Assembly: GCA_004764695.1 (NCBI GenBank)
Contig: SMSO01000014.1
Span: 6,128,029 to 6,192,028, forward strand
DNA from: Schizochytrium sp. TIO01
Lineage: Eukaryota > Sar > Bigyra > Thraustochytrida > Thraustochytriidae
DNA: 64,000 nucleotides
Reading direction: 5' to 3'
Shown piece by piece: positions 20,090-32,108 of the stretch. A program made the position numbers and the translations under genes. The notes below the pieces were generated by a model that saw only the letters and a list, made by a program, of their open reading frames with translations, searched no databases and was not told the DNA's origin. The number at the start of each line of letters is the position of its first letter. Position 1 is the stretch's first letter.

Positions 20090-22626
20090 TGCACTGGGAG
20101 GCCAGGAAGGCCTTGAGACCCAATGCCCAATTGCGTCGAGCCTCTGTAATCTCGTGCAAATGCGAGCAAGAATCAACCAAGAACAACGCAGCTGTCTGTT
20201 GCTCGGGCTTGCACCGCTCTTGGCGAAGACGAAGCAGCCTGCACCTCGTAACTTCGCCGGAGCCGTTCTGTGCCAAGAGAGAGCGCCACTTAGATCTTTC
20301 CTCAGGATCGACGAGTGAATCGACGATGCGAGAACTTGCTTGCTGCAGTCAGGCTTCTTCTGTTCATCCAATTTAGCACGAATTCTCCATCACTGTAAAC
20401 CGATCTGTAGGCGTGGCGGGTAGCTCGCTCGCTAGCCAATTACCTGCTGCTGCCTGTGTAGGTGCCGCAAGCAAGCATCGCAAATCTCAAGCAAGGCATG
20501 ACTTCCCTTCAAGTCGCAAGCACGCAGCGCAATTCCTTAAAGCGAAGCGTGGAGGTTCTTCTCTAATGAGAAGATCAACTTGCATCATCATCACCTTGGA
20601 GTCCATTTCGTCATTATCGCAGCACCTTTCAATCACGAGCCATTCCACAGACGGACTGCACTGCAATTTAGTCGCTGTTGTTGATCACGTGTTCACAGAT
20701 GATGCATGATCGATCGATTAATTGCTCTTCTTCAATCATCATCGAAATGGTGCAGGATATACTTACTTCCACGCAGATCACATTAACTGCTTTCTGCTGT
20801 ACCCCATACATAATAAGCGCAGAGGACTCTTTCAGGTTGAGCTGAAAGGGCCCTTAAGGAATGACCGCGGAAATCTCATGCTCATCAGTGTCTTGGAAGA
20901 GAGCTTGTTGCGATTACCGGAACAAGGGTATTCGTGGCAGCATTGGATGAAGGAAGCGAAAAAGAAGGCTTTTCTTTTTTTCTTCTCTTTTCTTTTCTTT
21001 CCTTCTTCTTCTTTTATTTTTTTTTTCTTTTTTTTCCTTTAAGATGTAATGACGAAGTGTTTTTGTTTGCTCTTTTCGTTTTCTGGAGCTATTATCGATT
21101 GAAAAGCTGTTGCAAACTTTGAGATGCGAATGGATAATAAGAGGTGCTACGATGGTGCTCATCACTTGCAAGATAGAACACAGCGTCCTATCAGGGAGGT
21201 CCTATCAGGGACGTTGGGACGATTGCCTACAGGCATTTGAGTTGAATTGGGGATACGCGCAGTTTCGTTTATAATAGGCGATATAGTATATTTGAAGAAA
21301 GAGGTTAGTTACCAGGCAATTTTGACCACATGATCGCAGGAACTTTGGCTGCCTGTCGAAGGATTGGAGAGCAGAATCTTCTTCTTCGTCCGCATTAATT
21401 ATTCCAGATGGAATGGGGCGGGATGGGATGAGCTAGCGCAATTCACCTAAAGTCAAGCTATAAACGAAGATAGTAATTTGTCCGTGAACAACCGCAGAGT
21501 TGGGATTTCGTGAAAACTGTTTTCACCTTAGATAGCTACTTGAATTGTAAGGGTAAGCTGTTCTTTCAAGCTCTATCAGTAAGAAAACTCAGATGATAAT
21601 TTGTATGAGATGAGCCGCGCTTCGTGGCCCATAAAGAGTTGAACCATACGAGGGCATCTCAATCAAGTTGGTAAATGAAACATCAAAACGACCTCCTTTC
21701 GTGCAGCTGAAATTGCGACACTCATTGAGGCTCGATCGAAGCTTCACTCGCACGTTTCAAACTTGGGTGTGCGTAGGAAAGAGGGAAATGCAGACCAGTA
21801 ATAATGCACATTGGTAATTCTGTGGCAGGAGAAGAATTCCACAACTAGTACCTACTAGGTATATAAGTTTCACAGAAATCTAGCACATGAGCGCGTGAAT
21901 CTGCAACAGCAACGAGTGAAAAACAATGGCTAGGTATGCCTCGGATTATACAGTATGTTTACTAAGTTGATGGACGCTTTGAAGATATCATCATCATACT
22001 CCAAAAAAAAAAATATCATCAAGCAGGCAAGTCAGATAGTGTACTACAATAATGTTGATGGAATTTTAGTTGGTAAGAGAAGGTAGTCCTGCCCGCGGCC
22101 ATTCCATCTCGAGAACTTTCCATTGGTGAAATGAATGCCGTGTATCTGCTGGGACGTCTGCTGAATCATACTGGCGTGAGTCTTTAGATCGTGTTAATTA
22201 CTTTGCTATGATTTAGGTTCTCAACCTATTCACCCACCCATTTATTTATTGAAAAGTGTTTCCATCTCGCGTTGAAAAATAAGATTAAAATCAAAGTGGT
22301 AGAAGGCCTCCCTTTGTCCCCACTTTTCAAAGTACTAGAATATGGAAAACAAATTTGGCGAGGATCATTGAACCACGCTGAAGCTCCTAGCCAAATACAT
22401 CAGCAGTTGGTCGGTCGTTCGGTCAATTGATCGATCCAACCAATGGTATATCCTCACATAAGAGATGCCCCGCAATTGCAACGGCGATTCATCGATCAAA
22501 ACACCTCTAGACCTCAAAATTCGTCTCGCGCCTTCCAATCGCTCGACAGGGCACAAAGGCCATCGTTGTGCTTTCGTCCAGTGCTGTGTGCTTTCCTCCC
22601 CTCCCTCGATTTTTTTTTTTTTTTTC

Positions 22627-23742
22627 ATGGCCTCTTTCCCAAAGAGCTCCGGTCATTCACGGCCGAGAATGTGGGTAAGGACTGACCAAAGGGTGTGTGC
22701 TCAGAAACAAGTTTTCCTTCGTCCAAAACTGCTCATTTCTCTTCCTTCTTGTACGATCCTCGTCTCTTCACGGGCCAAGGCCCACATCAGCGACCAGCTT
22801 CGTCCTCAATCGTCCCGCAAAGCTTCCGAATCTTCGAAACTGCAATCGAGAGGGAATCTGGTGCAGCTTGAAAGCAAGAAACCAGTGGCGGCTGCCCCGG
22901 TTCTTCGACCCAGTGCAGGTAATGGACGGACGGTAGGACACGGACACGATGGGCAGGACGACCGCTCCAGTAGATACTTTTTCATTTGAGGATTCATGAC
23001 GCTGCACGTCCGAAGCAGGTCTCGCCCAGGTGCAATAGCGAGAGAGGTCTTGTTTAATTTGTTTTCTTTCTTAAGCTACTCGCCAGCCACGTGCAACTGG
23101 CACAGCTCGGCAGGCGCTTGACGGAATTATGTCTGGTTGGTTCATCTGAAGTTCGCTTCACGGCAATGCGAATCACAAAAAACGAATTTACCCTCCTCGA
23201 CTTGCACGTTAGCTTCGTCCAACCAATCTCTCCCACTTTGACTAGTCAGCGGCTAGCGGTCAACCGCTATCAAGACGCGGGGGCAGACAGTGAATCTGTG
23301 CTGACCAGTGATCAATCGCACTGGGACACAAATAAATCTAAGGCTATACTTCGTGGTCATAATGACGTCTATCGAATCTCATCCATTGTCTCGGCAGGTA
23401 TGAAGCAATAATTGTTTAGCTGTCGAGGCTATCAGCAGGTTCTCAGCCTAGGCATGCTCAGGAAAGCTCAAGGAAGTCAAGGAAGTTCCGCAGAAGCGAC
23501 CATAGCTAGTGACCCCTCTTTTTTTTCTTTTTTTAAAATAGTTAAATCCCTTAGTATATGATTCTGGATTGATTAATTAAAAATACTCCTTAATTCATGA
23601 AGAGAAAATCATAACCCAAATAGCTAAAGGAAAAGAATTCAAGAGAGAATCTATTTAGCACACGGTATTTTCAGGGATGCTTTTAACTTTGGAGACGGTC
23701 GATGCAGTACAACATCGTGTGCTTTCCTCACCGATATTATAA
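22627..23742 (+). CDS. Candidate four-exon orphan gene, 177 aa
   Basis: The best-supported spliced unit in the repeat zones. Exon 1 (22627-22674; MASFPKSSGHSRPRMW) ends at GTAAGG. Exon 2 (22823-22918) follows GCAAAG and ends at GTAATG. Exon 3 (23076-23397) follows a strong pyrimidine tract ending TTCTTAAG, stays open for 107 codons and ends at GTATGA. Exon 4 (23675-23742) follows GTATTTTCAG and reaches a TAA. All phases match. Exon 3 has ordinary globular composition, with spaced leucines (RLTELCLVGS then FTLLDLHV, 23 residues apart) that faintly suggest a leucine-rich repeat. Exon 2 carries a Trp/Arg-rich stretch (REGIWCSLKARNQWRLPRFF). No family is assigned; an F-box/LRR relation is a guess. 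Transcript data would settle whether it is coding. Confidence 0.4.
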
Positions 23743-25375
23743 TCATGCACATTTAAAAAAGAGCGTCATCTGTGCCAATCGTTTTATGTCGAGTAATTTG
23801 TTATCACTCTGCATCGAATATATGAGGCTAAGTGGATGGAGATTTGTGCATCTGCTGTGTTTTGTGTCTTGCTTGCCAGAGCCTCTCGACAGACATCAGT
23901 GCTCAGGATCAGTCTTTGTGCCCCCTGTTTTTGTCTCCTCTTTTAACTCATTGGTTTGTTCAGACTCATTTTTTTTTCCTGTTCCTCTCTTCTCTCTTTC
24001 TTGAAAAAAAAAAAAAATGCGAACGTAACAAATGTTTTGCCACAAATGTCTTTGAACTGTTGAGAGTCCCAGATTATTCCTCTTTATCAATAATTTACAA
24101 TTGGCATCAGAATATTGAAGACTTATTTTGGTCTTATTTTTCAATATTAATTTTAAAAATAAAGAAGTAAGAATAAGGTATGCACAATCGTTAGGCTGCT
24201 GTAACCCTCAATTTGATAATTGATCTTGGTCTCATTAGAACTTATGTGCTTCTTGTGGTTTGGTATTGTAAATGTTTATGGTAGGCACATTTACGTTTCT
24301 ACCAGATTTTCAGGTTCAATCTCTCCAACCACCAAACGTAACCAAATAATGTGAAGTGTCGTGCTTGCAGAATTACGCCGAATGCCCTTGGGTCTTCGCG
24401 TAGCATCATCTTACGCTAGCAAAACGCTTATGAAAGACAACTCTATTATACTAGAGAACGAATTTTCTCATATATATATTTTGTATCATGGCAGTTTTCA
24501 TTTGGAGCAAAGAGGCACAAATTTCAGCCAATATCGCACTGGTGATGGAGACATTAAATTGTGAACACAGAATATGGATGGTGATGCTCGAAAGACTTAC
24601 ATGTTGACTTATGAAGGTGCTCCAGCTCTGCGAACAAACTTCCTAAACCTGATGATAAAGATGATAAAGTTACTCTTGAGGTTTGTACCAGCCACATTTC
24701 CAAAATAGAAACATAAATAATTCATATTGTGAGAAATGTAGGGAAAAAAATGAAACAGAACAATAGATGGTAAACATCAATTCAAGGATATCAAACTTCA
24801 AAACCAAAAATCGTCAGCATAAAACCTTCCAAACCAATATTAAATATGAATTCAAAGTACTTAAAGTCAGCATGCGTCAGAGAGTCAACAGCCTATTCAG
24901 TCAGTGATAAAAGGTCTTACATCTACGAAAACCTCCGTGACTACGTATCCTCAATTAACTACATTCTTGTGAATGAAGTACAACAAAACAGTCTCTCTAG
25001 AGACGCGCCAAATAGGAATTCGGCCTTCGCGAAATTCAACACCATTCCTGACTTCTTACGAACTAATACCTTACAACAAGTAGGCAACACTAGGGGGTGG
25101 TAGCACCAACTACTAAAGGACTCTAATGTTAGTGCACACCAGGGTCCCCGGACATCAAATAGCACTGAAGAGATGGATTCCGCGCCAGCAACAAAGACTC
25201 CCCGAGACAGGTCTGAGCTAGGCTCGTAGACTCATGTATACTTCAAAGAATTGCAGAAAGGCACGTAGTAGTCCATGATCTGAGGCGCCCAAAGACAGCC
25301 TAGTTTGTCTGCAACGCGTCCAGCAGAGTCTGCCTCATCGGCAGAGTCGGCAAGCAGTTCTTGCACAGAGGTGGC
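23743..25375. other. Spacer with possible gene remnant
   Basis: AT-rich to about 24350, with poly-T/poly-A near 23970-24016. The block 24361-24564 (+) follows an acceptor-like TGCTTGCAG and reads with a faint cyclic-nucleotide-binding-domain pattern (IYILYHGSFHLEQRG then a TGD). It is short, ends at a stop and could be a relic. The rest to 25375 has fragments without a continuous frame and includes the leader of the next gene. Confidence 0.4.
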
Positions 25376-27031
25376 ATGGCACCCGTTCTTCTGGCACCCC
25401 TTGACACAACACCAGCAGGTCTCTCACCTGCCACAGAATGTGATGATGAAAATAATGACCATGAAAACAATGCTACTGAGCTGTCAAGTAGCACAACTAC
25501 TTCCGTTGGCTCTGCGAAGTTAGAAGATCCGCTTCTACGATGGATCCTGGACAAATCCAAAAATGTGGAAGATCTGCGTTTCGCTTCTCATGGTGCTTCA
25601 CATGGAGCTCGCAGATATGATAGTTTTCTTCAAGCAAAAAGGGAAATAGAAGCTATCCCCATGGGAGATAAACTATTTCACGCTCAGCTGTATTATGATA
25701 CACGATCGTACGAGTGTCGAGACATTCCAAGTGAGCGACCAGGAACGCTTCGAATCATATTTGAATATTACTCGCGATTATTAACGCCAACATCTGTAAA
25801 CACAGGATTAACCGAAGGCAATGCACCACTCACACTGGCCCTGATTGAAGTGGCAAACAATACGATATCGCTGACCGAGCTGGTGACCTTTGCATGCAAC
25901 TATGGTATTGTACCAAACATAATATCTCACGCGGGACTCCATTTTGCATGGCAACGTCAGCGACGGACACGTAGCAACGAACACCCTACAGAGCTCGACT
26001 ACCCATCATTTGTGCAAGTGCTGGCACGTTGCGCTTTGATTGCATTTGAAGGCGATCCAAAATCGCGGGTTGATCAATTTATTGCATTTATGGACCTGCC
26101 TAACACTGCCAAACACATTGCAATGCTTGAAGCCCTTGAAAAAACACGTAATGGTAAACACAGACCCACGAAAAATATTCGCCATGCCCCAGTTTCGCTT
26201 GATGAGGAGAAACAAAGTGGTTCTAAAAAGCATAATTTTAAGATGGTTTCAAGCAGAAAGCAGCGATGGTCCCGAATCGACATTAAGCCCACAGAGATTG
26301 CTGCCCAGCTAGAAAGCCTGCAGCAGTCAGCTGGGCGTGTTGGAGATGTCGCACCGCCGACATTTGAAAACGACCCAATGCGCAAAGACAGAAAGCGCTT
26401 CTGGAACGCTGAAAAACATTGGGATCCCGAACTGCTCGATCTCTTAGCACCGTTTGAGTTTGAGCACCATCGCAAGCGCTGGATTCCATTCCATGGCGAG
26501 TTCCTTGACATGGGTGTGCTTGTTCGTGGATCCACGCATCATTATCGCATAATTCTTCAAAACGCTTGTCCTTTCACAGCTCACGCAGTGATGTGTTTCA
26601 GGGGTATTCCAGAAACCGAAGTCCACATGGATGCCCGCGAGATGGCAGCAGGCCTCTCCAAGGAAAGCTTGATTCGAATTCGTTGCATTAATCTCGGAGA
26701 GCATCATGGTTACTTACATGTTAAATTACTTGATAGTGAAGACCAACTTGTCCAAGAACGGCAAATTCCTGTTTACTGTAATATCGTGGAATCACAGGCA
26801 GTGCAGGCGGCGTTGCTTGCTCGGGAGCCCAAGGGGCAAACTATTTTATCAAAGGTTGACGAAACATTGCAACACCATCGTAAGCGTAGTGAACAGGAAA
26901 TTGCACGACGTATTGCGTGGTCAAAGGGTCCTGCCTCTCCAAAGAGCGTAGGCACACCGCACTCTCCAAGTCAGCATAACGCCCCATTCGTTGGAGCATT
27001 AGCTCTTCCGAGTCCGAGCCGAAGATTCTAG
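25376..27031 (+). CDS. Helical plus Ig-like (ASH/MSP-type) protein
   Basis: 551 residues in one exon, starting at the first ATG (25376) after an in-frame region without one. Residues 1-45 are acidic and disordered. Residues about 128-251 are alpha-helical with an EF-hand-like layout but no canonical calcium loop (FEYYSRLLTP, then TLALIEVANNTISLTELVTF, then YPSFVQVLARCALIAFEG). Residues about 370-472 form a beta-sandwich resembling ASH/MSP/Hydin Ig-like domains (FLDMGVLVRGSTHHYRIILQN ... LIRIRCINLGEHHGYLHVKL). The C-terminus is basic and Ser/Pro-rich. ASH-type domains are common in centrosomal and ciliary proteins, so a ciliary or microtubule role is likely, but I cannot name an orthologue. 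Downstream is the TMCO3-like gene on the same strand, 1.2 kb away. Confidence 0.6.
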   Translation: MAPVLLAPLDTTPAGLSPATECDDENNDHENNATELSSSTTTSVGSAKLEDPLLRWILDKSKNVEDLRFASHGASHGARRYDSFLQAKREIEAIPMGDKLFHAQLYYDTRSYECRDIPSERPGTLRIIFEYYSRLLTPTSVNTGLTEGNAPLTLALIEVANNTISLTELVTFACNYGIVPNIISHAGLHFAWQRQRRTRSNEHPTELDYPSFVQVLARCALIAFEGDPKSRVDQFIAFMDLPNTAKHIAMLEALEKTRNGKHRPTKNIRHAPVSLDEEKQSGSKKHNFKMVSSRKQRWSRIDIKPTEIAAQLESLQQSAGRVGDVAPPTFENDPMRKDRKRFWNAEKHWDPELLDLLAPFEFEHHRKRWIPFHGEFLDMGVLVRGSTHHYRIILQNACPFTAHAVMCFRGIPETEVHMDAREMAAGLSKESLIRIRCINLGEHHGYLHVKLLDSEDQLVQERQIPVYCNIVESQAVQAALLAREPKGQTILSKVDETLQHHRKRSEQEIARRIAWSKGPASPKSVGTPHSPSQHNAPFVGALALPSPSRRF

Positions 27032-28200
27032 GTGTCGAGGAGTTGAGTAGCTTTGAAAGACGCCCTCTACCTGTTTCCTTAACGAACTCAGATCGCCCCT
27101 CGCCTACAAGCCTTGCCTCACGTCGAGCAAATTTGCATCGAGCTCAGGCTTCAGCAAAAGCCAACATGAACTTTTCATAATCCAACAGTTATTCCTTCCT
27201 TCTGCTACTTTTTGCAACGCCAAAGTACTTACAGACTCCAACCCCATCAGACAAACCAGACATGATTTCTTTCGATAAACTCGATCTCTTCCCTTAGAAA
27301 AGTTCGAGTCCGTTTTCTGTTTTGTTTTATTTTTTGTATTCTCTTTATATTTTTCCTTAAGGACATCGAACAGATGAAGTATCTCATTAATAAATACTTG
27401 GCATTGATGATTTTTTATTCCTTTATTTCTTGCATCAGGCTAATCTAGGGCTGCATACGAACTTTTTATTCTTTAAAGTGATTTTATATGACTCTTTTGA
27501 CTAATTTGCTATTGCAACTCTCACCGAAATATCGAATCATAATCCATGCTAGATTTCCCCCAAACAAAGAGCAGATAGACTTAATACTACTCTGACACCT
27601 CTTCATGCCACTCACATGAATGTATCACTGTTCAACCTTCACCGTCACCTCTAGCTCATTATCTTCAGTCTCTCACGTCACTATATTAGGCCTCTCTAGA
27701 TGCCAAACATTCTTCCGTGAACAAGGGACTGGTTCCTCCTGTCATTTACCCCTATCATATCTGGGAAGTCGTCCTTTTAACCATCATGTACGATTCTCGT
27801 AATCTTGACCATGCTCCTGCATCCCATCATCTTTGCAACCTTCAAGAGTATTGCCCAACGATCCCCTTCGTATTCGTGTTCCAAGGGGCCGAGATTCACT
27901 GCTCGAGTTGCTTCACGAGCAGAGGAGGTCCAACGGCGGCTTGGCTGCACCGTGAGGGAAGTAGACATCCAAGTTGGTGAGCGGCATTTAGGGCGATTCA
28001 CTCGTTGTCGTTTGGGCAGCCGCAGTGTTTGAGTTCTTCTCTCTTGAACTTGAGAGAGCTAGCACCGAGCTTCAAAACTGTCTTGGCAATTGTGCGTACG
28101 TGCATATCATTGTCTAGGAAAGTTGCTGAATTTGTGGGACTGAGGCGCGAGTAGCGCTGCTGTGGCGGCCTTCGCGACCTCTTGGACAGATTTTCACATC
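27032..28200. other. Spacer upstream of the antiporter gene
   Basis: 3'-flank of the Ig-like gene with a T-rich stretch (27310-27355) and an AATAAA at 27389. A block at about 27880-27985 (+) reads like protein (ARVASRAEEVQRRLGCTVRE) and ends near a GTGAGC, but no complete gene could be built. 28100-28200 should be the leader of the antiporter gene. Confidence 0.45.
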
Positions 28201-30827
28201 ATGATGGCCCTTGGAACGAACCGAAGGTGTATTCTAGTGATCGTTGCTATTTTGATAACGCTTTCATGCCAAGGCAACTTTTTGCAGATTGCAGTGGCTA
28301 GCTCCACGAGCCACTCCAAGTTTCTTCTGGATCTTCTTCTGGATCAACATCCTCTTCATCTTCATCTTCATCTTCGACAGGAGGATCTTCATCATCTTCA
28401 GGGTCAGATCACGGTTCTTCTACTTCGCACTCGTCACACTCCTCGCATTCATCACACTCGTCTCACTCCACCTCCTCGCACTCATCTTTGTCGCACTCCT
28501 CGCACAGCTCGCACTCCTCGCACCCTTCACATTCATCACGGAGTAGCACTAGCAGCAGCTCGTCTTCAGATCCCAGTGATCTTAGTCTGAGCAGTAGTGG
28601 TAGCAGCAGCGACCCTTCTTCATCGGCATCGTCATCGAGCAAATCTTCGCGAACATATTCGCGAAAGCGGCGGAAGTCTCGCCCCGGACGTGCTGCCCTC
28701 AAGGCAATCTTTGACAATCTCCGTGACGCAATTCAACGCAATTCTGAAGATGAGACTTCATCCGGGATGCGCAAACTGGAAAGTCTTATGGAGTATTGTG
28801 ACTATCATCTTGAGGAACTCGAAGGTGAAATTCTAAACGAGCAAATGGAAGAGGATGTTGCCGCTCAGCTTGCTGCTGTGCTCGGTATTGATCCTGATTC
28901 TAATGAGCAAATGGGCGATTCTGACTCGGATGAGTTCAATTCAGATGACCTCGCAGCAGTGCGAAGCCTGAGCATGGATAGCCTTGACTTATCAGACCCT
29001 TCTGGATCTGGTTCATTGAGTTCCTCTTCAAGCTCAAGTCGGCGGCGGAGACGCTCTTCGCGCAGCTCATCAAGCGACAAACAGGAGATCGCGCGCCTGA
29101 AACGTCTCGTCAAGAAGTTGAAAGATCACCAGGCTGCCGAAGTTCAAAAACTAGTTGCTGTAAAGCAAGGTGTGGAGCTTTTGGTGGAGTCACTCAGTGG
29201 AACAAAGCAAAATTTGCAAGAAGCCAAGAAAGAAAGTGTAGATATGGGCAAGGAGCTAGAGCGGATTCATAAACAAGCTATAGCGGCGGCTAACCTTGAA
29301 AAGGAGATTGCTGAAATTCAAGAGCATGCACGAATCAACTACGAGACCGGTCAGATTGAACTCGCTCTTGAAACAGGTGAAACATCGCATCTATCATTGG
29401 ATGAAGTTGCTGCAAAGTTCCAGCTTGCGAACTTTGAAAAGTCAAAGGGTCGCCACTTGTACAACCCTGAAGAGGGTGGCTTTGAGTCAGGTGGTTCTAG
29501 TTCTGGTTCATATGATAAAAAGGATGATATTCTCGCCAAATTGGCAGATCCCGCCGTTTTACATGCGGACCTTCGACTTTTGTTGGATATTGTTCTCCTT
29601 CTCGGCTCTGCTACAATTGGCGGTATGCTTGCTGCTGTAGCATACATGCCTCCGCTGATTGGCTATATTGCTGGTGGTGTCATTGTAGGACCCTCAGGTC
29701 TTGACCTTGTGCAAACTGTTGTGGAAGTAGATACGTTGGCACAGTTTGGTTCTGTGTTTTTTCTTTTTGCGCATGGTCTGGAGTACTCTTTCTCGGAGCA
29801 ACGGCAATTTCAAACTGTTGCCGTGGGTGGTTGTTTGTTGTCTACAGCAATTTGTGCGGTATGTATCCAAATCTATGCAATGGGATCTGGCATTGTGCAA
29901 AGCCCTTTGGAGGGAGGATTGCTTGGTCTCTCGTCATCTTTATCCTCTTTATCACTTGTGTTGGACTATCTACATGATCAGAATGCCGTACATTCGATTC
30001 ATGGCAAGGTCATGGTTGGTTTTCTGACCTTTCAAGGCTTGCTCATGGGTCTCTTGTTTTCACTGCCACCTGCAATTTCTGGTGGCGTTGTTTCGGTTGG
30101 TGGAGTTGGACTTGCGCTGCTGAAGTCATTTAGTGGCATCTTGGTGGTTGCCGGGTTTGCCTACCTTTTTTCCAGATACGCTCTTCTTACGTTGCTGGAG
30201 TTTCTATCCAAGAACCGCTCAAATTATGAAGAGCTCTATTTGCTCGGTGTCGTGTCCCTGGCAATGATTATGGCTTTGCTGACGGAGTTTCTTGGACTCT
30301 CTTTAGATCTTGGTGCCTTCTTTGCTGGCCTGATGCTCGCAGGAACACCGTACATGAAGCGTACGTCAACTTCTATTCAGCCTCTTGCTAATGTATTTGC
30401 AGCCATGCTTTTCGCTTCGATTGGCATGATTATCAACCCTAGTTTTTTCTGGACGAACCTGAGCGTCATTTTGATTGTTGTAATTCAGATCGTGGTCATT
30501 AAAGTGATTGTGGGCACAACCGTGGTGCGTTTGTTTAGCTACTCGTGGAAGGTGTCTGTTCATACAGGTATTGGTTTAGCGCATGTGGGCGAGTTCAGTT
30601 TACTTTTTTCTAGCAAATTACAGGCACATTTGCTTCTCTCTCGTCGTGCTTACTTAATTTTTCTTGCTGCTACTGTCACAACGATTGTGCTTGCGCCTCT
30701 CGTTCTGCGGACAATGGAGAAAGGGATTCCTCGCATTTTGCGCATCCTCAATGTTCCTGAGGATATTGAAGAAGATTATATCGCGCACACTCGACACTAC
30801 GACCGTCGTAGCCGCCTTGCATCATGA
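28201..30827 (+). CDS. TMCO3/KEA-like CPA2 cation-proton antiporter, one-base break
   Basis: CPA2-family monovalent cation/H+ antiporter with the TMCO3-type layout: signal peptide, luminal Ser-rich and coiled-coil region, then the membrane domain. Start at the ATG at 28201: residues 1-32 contain a hydrophobic signal segment (CILVIVAILITLS). It lies one frame away from the following Ser/His-rich stretch. A single extra base at about 28301-28330 (for example in TTT at 28321-28323) joins them into about 875 residues. The downstream frame itself has no ATG before the coiled coil, which supports this model. Coiled coil about 293-386. From about residue 455 there are roughly 12 membrane segments with family motifs: IAGGVIVGPSGL, LFAHGLEYS, LDLGAFFAGLMLAGTP and FASIGMIINPSFF. 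No C-terminal RCK/TrkA-N domain. Probable site: Golgi or another endomembrane, by analogy with TMCO3 and plant KEA4-6. Confidence 0.8.
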
Positions 30828-32108
30828 TATATCCTGCAAAACTTATGATCATCCTTTCTCCTCCGTTTTAAATTTACGAAAAGATTTTATGAATGCGATC
30901 CTCGAGTGTGTCTTCTTCAACGTACTTTGCACATTCATATGTAGGTAGAAACCTAATTTCTAATCATATCTCACTTAGAAACTTGAAATGGCAAGTTGCC
31001 ACCGTAGTTACCTTTTGTGAATCATGCATCAAATTCTGGCCTGAGACATCTACCGTGCTTCTGTTTCTTGTCCATGAAGTTATTTCCTTTTCATATGAAA
31101 AGCAGTATACTAGTACCATAATCTGGTAATGGCATTCATCGTTCCTGGACGGGCAGGAAGAAAAGAAGTGAATCCCGATTTTGATGACGAAAGCAAATTG
31201 CAAGGTGTGCGCATTTCAGTACCAGTAGAATAGTCAACTCAAACTTTTATGCTGCCGTGGTACCCAAATTCATTCACACTGGCGGAAGGATTCCGCACCC
31301 ATGATTTTTGAGTGCAACAATGAGGTTCTCAAAAGAAAATTTGGTGCGTAACACCTACAATGCTGGTTCTTGTACTCCTCATTTGGGTACCTTGACGATG
31401 AAGCTGATGAGCCATTTCCACATAATGTAAGAATTTGTTTCGCAGCACCCATCGAAGTCATTTAAATATTAAGGAACAAACCCAAAGTTTATGTTTCATA
31501 CCTTATCAGTATTACGCTTGGACTTGAAGTAAAGTAAAAGGGTTTGTATGAATTGCTGCAAATAAAGCCATTCCAAGTTTTCGTGATACTTTTGTTGTTG
31601 AGACGAATTTATTGGACCCACAACTGTTTCTAAATAAAATAAAGTAATACTTTGGTTTACTAAAATCATATTTTCTAAAATAAAATAAAATATATTTTTT
31701 TAATGATATTTCTTTACATCACTTTAAAAACAAATAAAAATCATTGATGTTACACCATAATATCCTCTATATTAAAAAAAAAAAAAAAAAAGAATTAAAA
31801 AAAAGAGTAAAAACATTTTAATTAATAAAAAACAAACATTGCTTTAACTAAAAAATATTGAAGCGTGTGTCTCGTGCTCAGCGCACATCTCCAGAAAGCC
31901 CTGCAGCAACCAATCCCTGATCCCCGTTCCTCATAACAGGGACTTCGTAGGCAGGCAGGGACCTGGTTCCTAGTTTCAGTTCTTGCTTCTGCACCGCCGC
32001 TGTCGCTCGTGCTTTCGCCACCGAGCGCTCTCGAGGCCCTGCGTGCTGCTTCGTAACCTCCACAAACTGCAAACCACCCACCCACTCGTCAAAGCGTACA
32101 CAATCACA
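30828..32108. other. AT-rich spacer
   Basis: Strongly AT-rich from 31480 to 31860, with long A runs (31773-31803) and no protein-like frame. From 31870 composition becomes balanced, as a leader for the unit at 32109. Nothing recognisable in 30830-31480. Confidence 0.5.

Larger units (their letters stand above)
18647..22626. other. Repeat-rich spacer
   Basis: Four kb with TCAC repeats (18846-18865), (TTC)10, CCATG, CTTG/GGTT (19571-19640) and ATCG arrays. A GC-rich part (18950-20400) has long open frames on both strands that I reject. 20752-20985 has an open block with ordinary protein composition but no ATG or family. The pyrimidine/AT element recurs at 20965-21040. A duplicated 15-mer lies at 21183-21217. 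A short ATG exon-like piece at about 22132 (MNAVYLLGRLLNHTG) ends at a GTGAGT donor with no partner found. Confidence 0.45.

Noticed and set aside
25130-25200. RNase H-like VPGH motif suggesting a retrotransposon
   Set aside because: Only a few residues match, frames break on both sides and no reverse transcriptase or terminal repeats are present.
28162-28590. 142-codon ORF with His/Leu-rich tail as a separate gene
   Set aside because: Its first part is the signal peptide of the antiporter; its second part is the Ser/His tract read out of frame.
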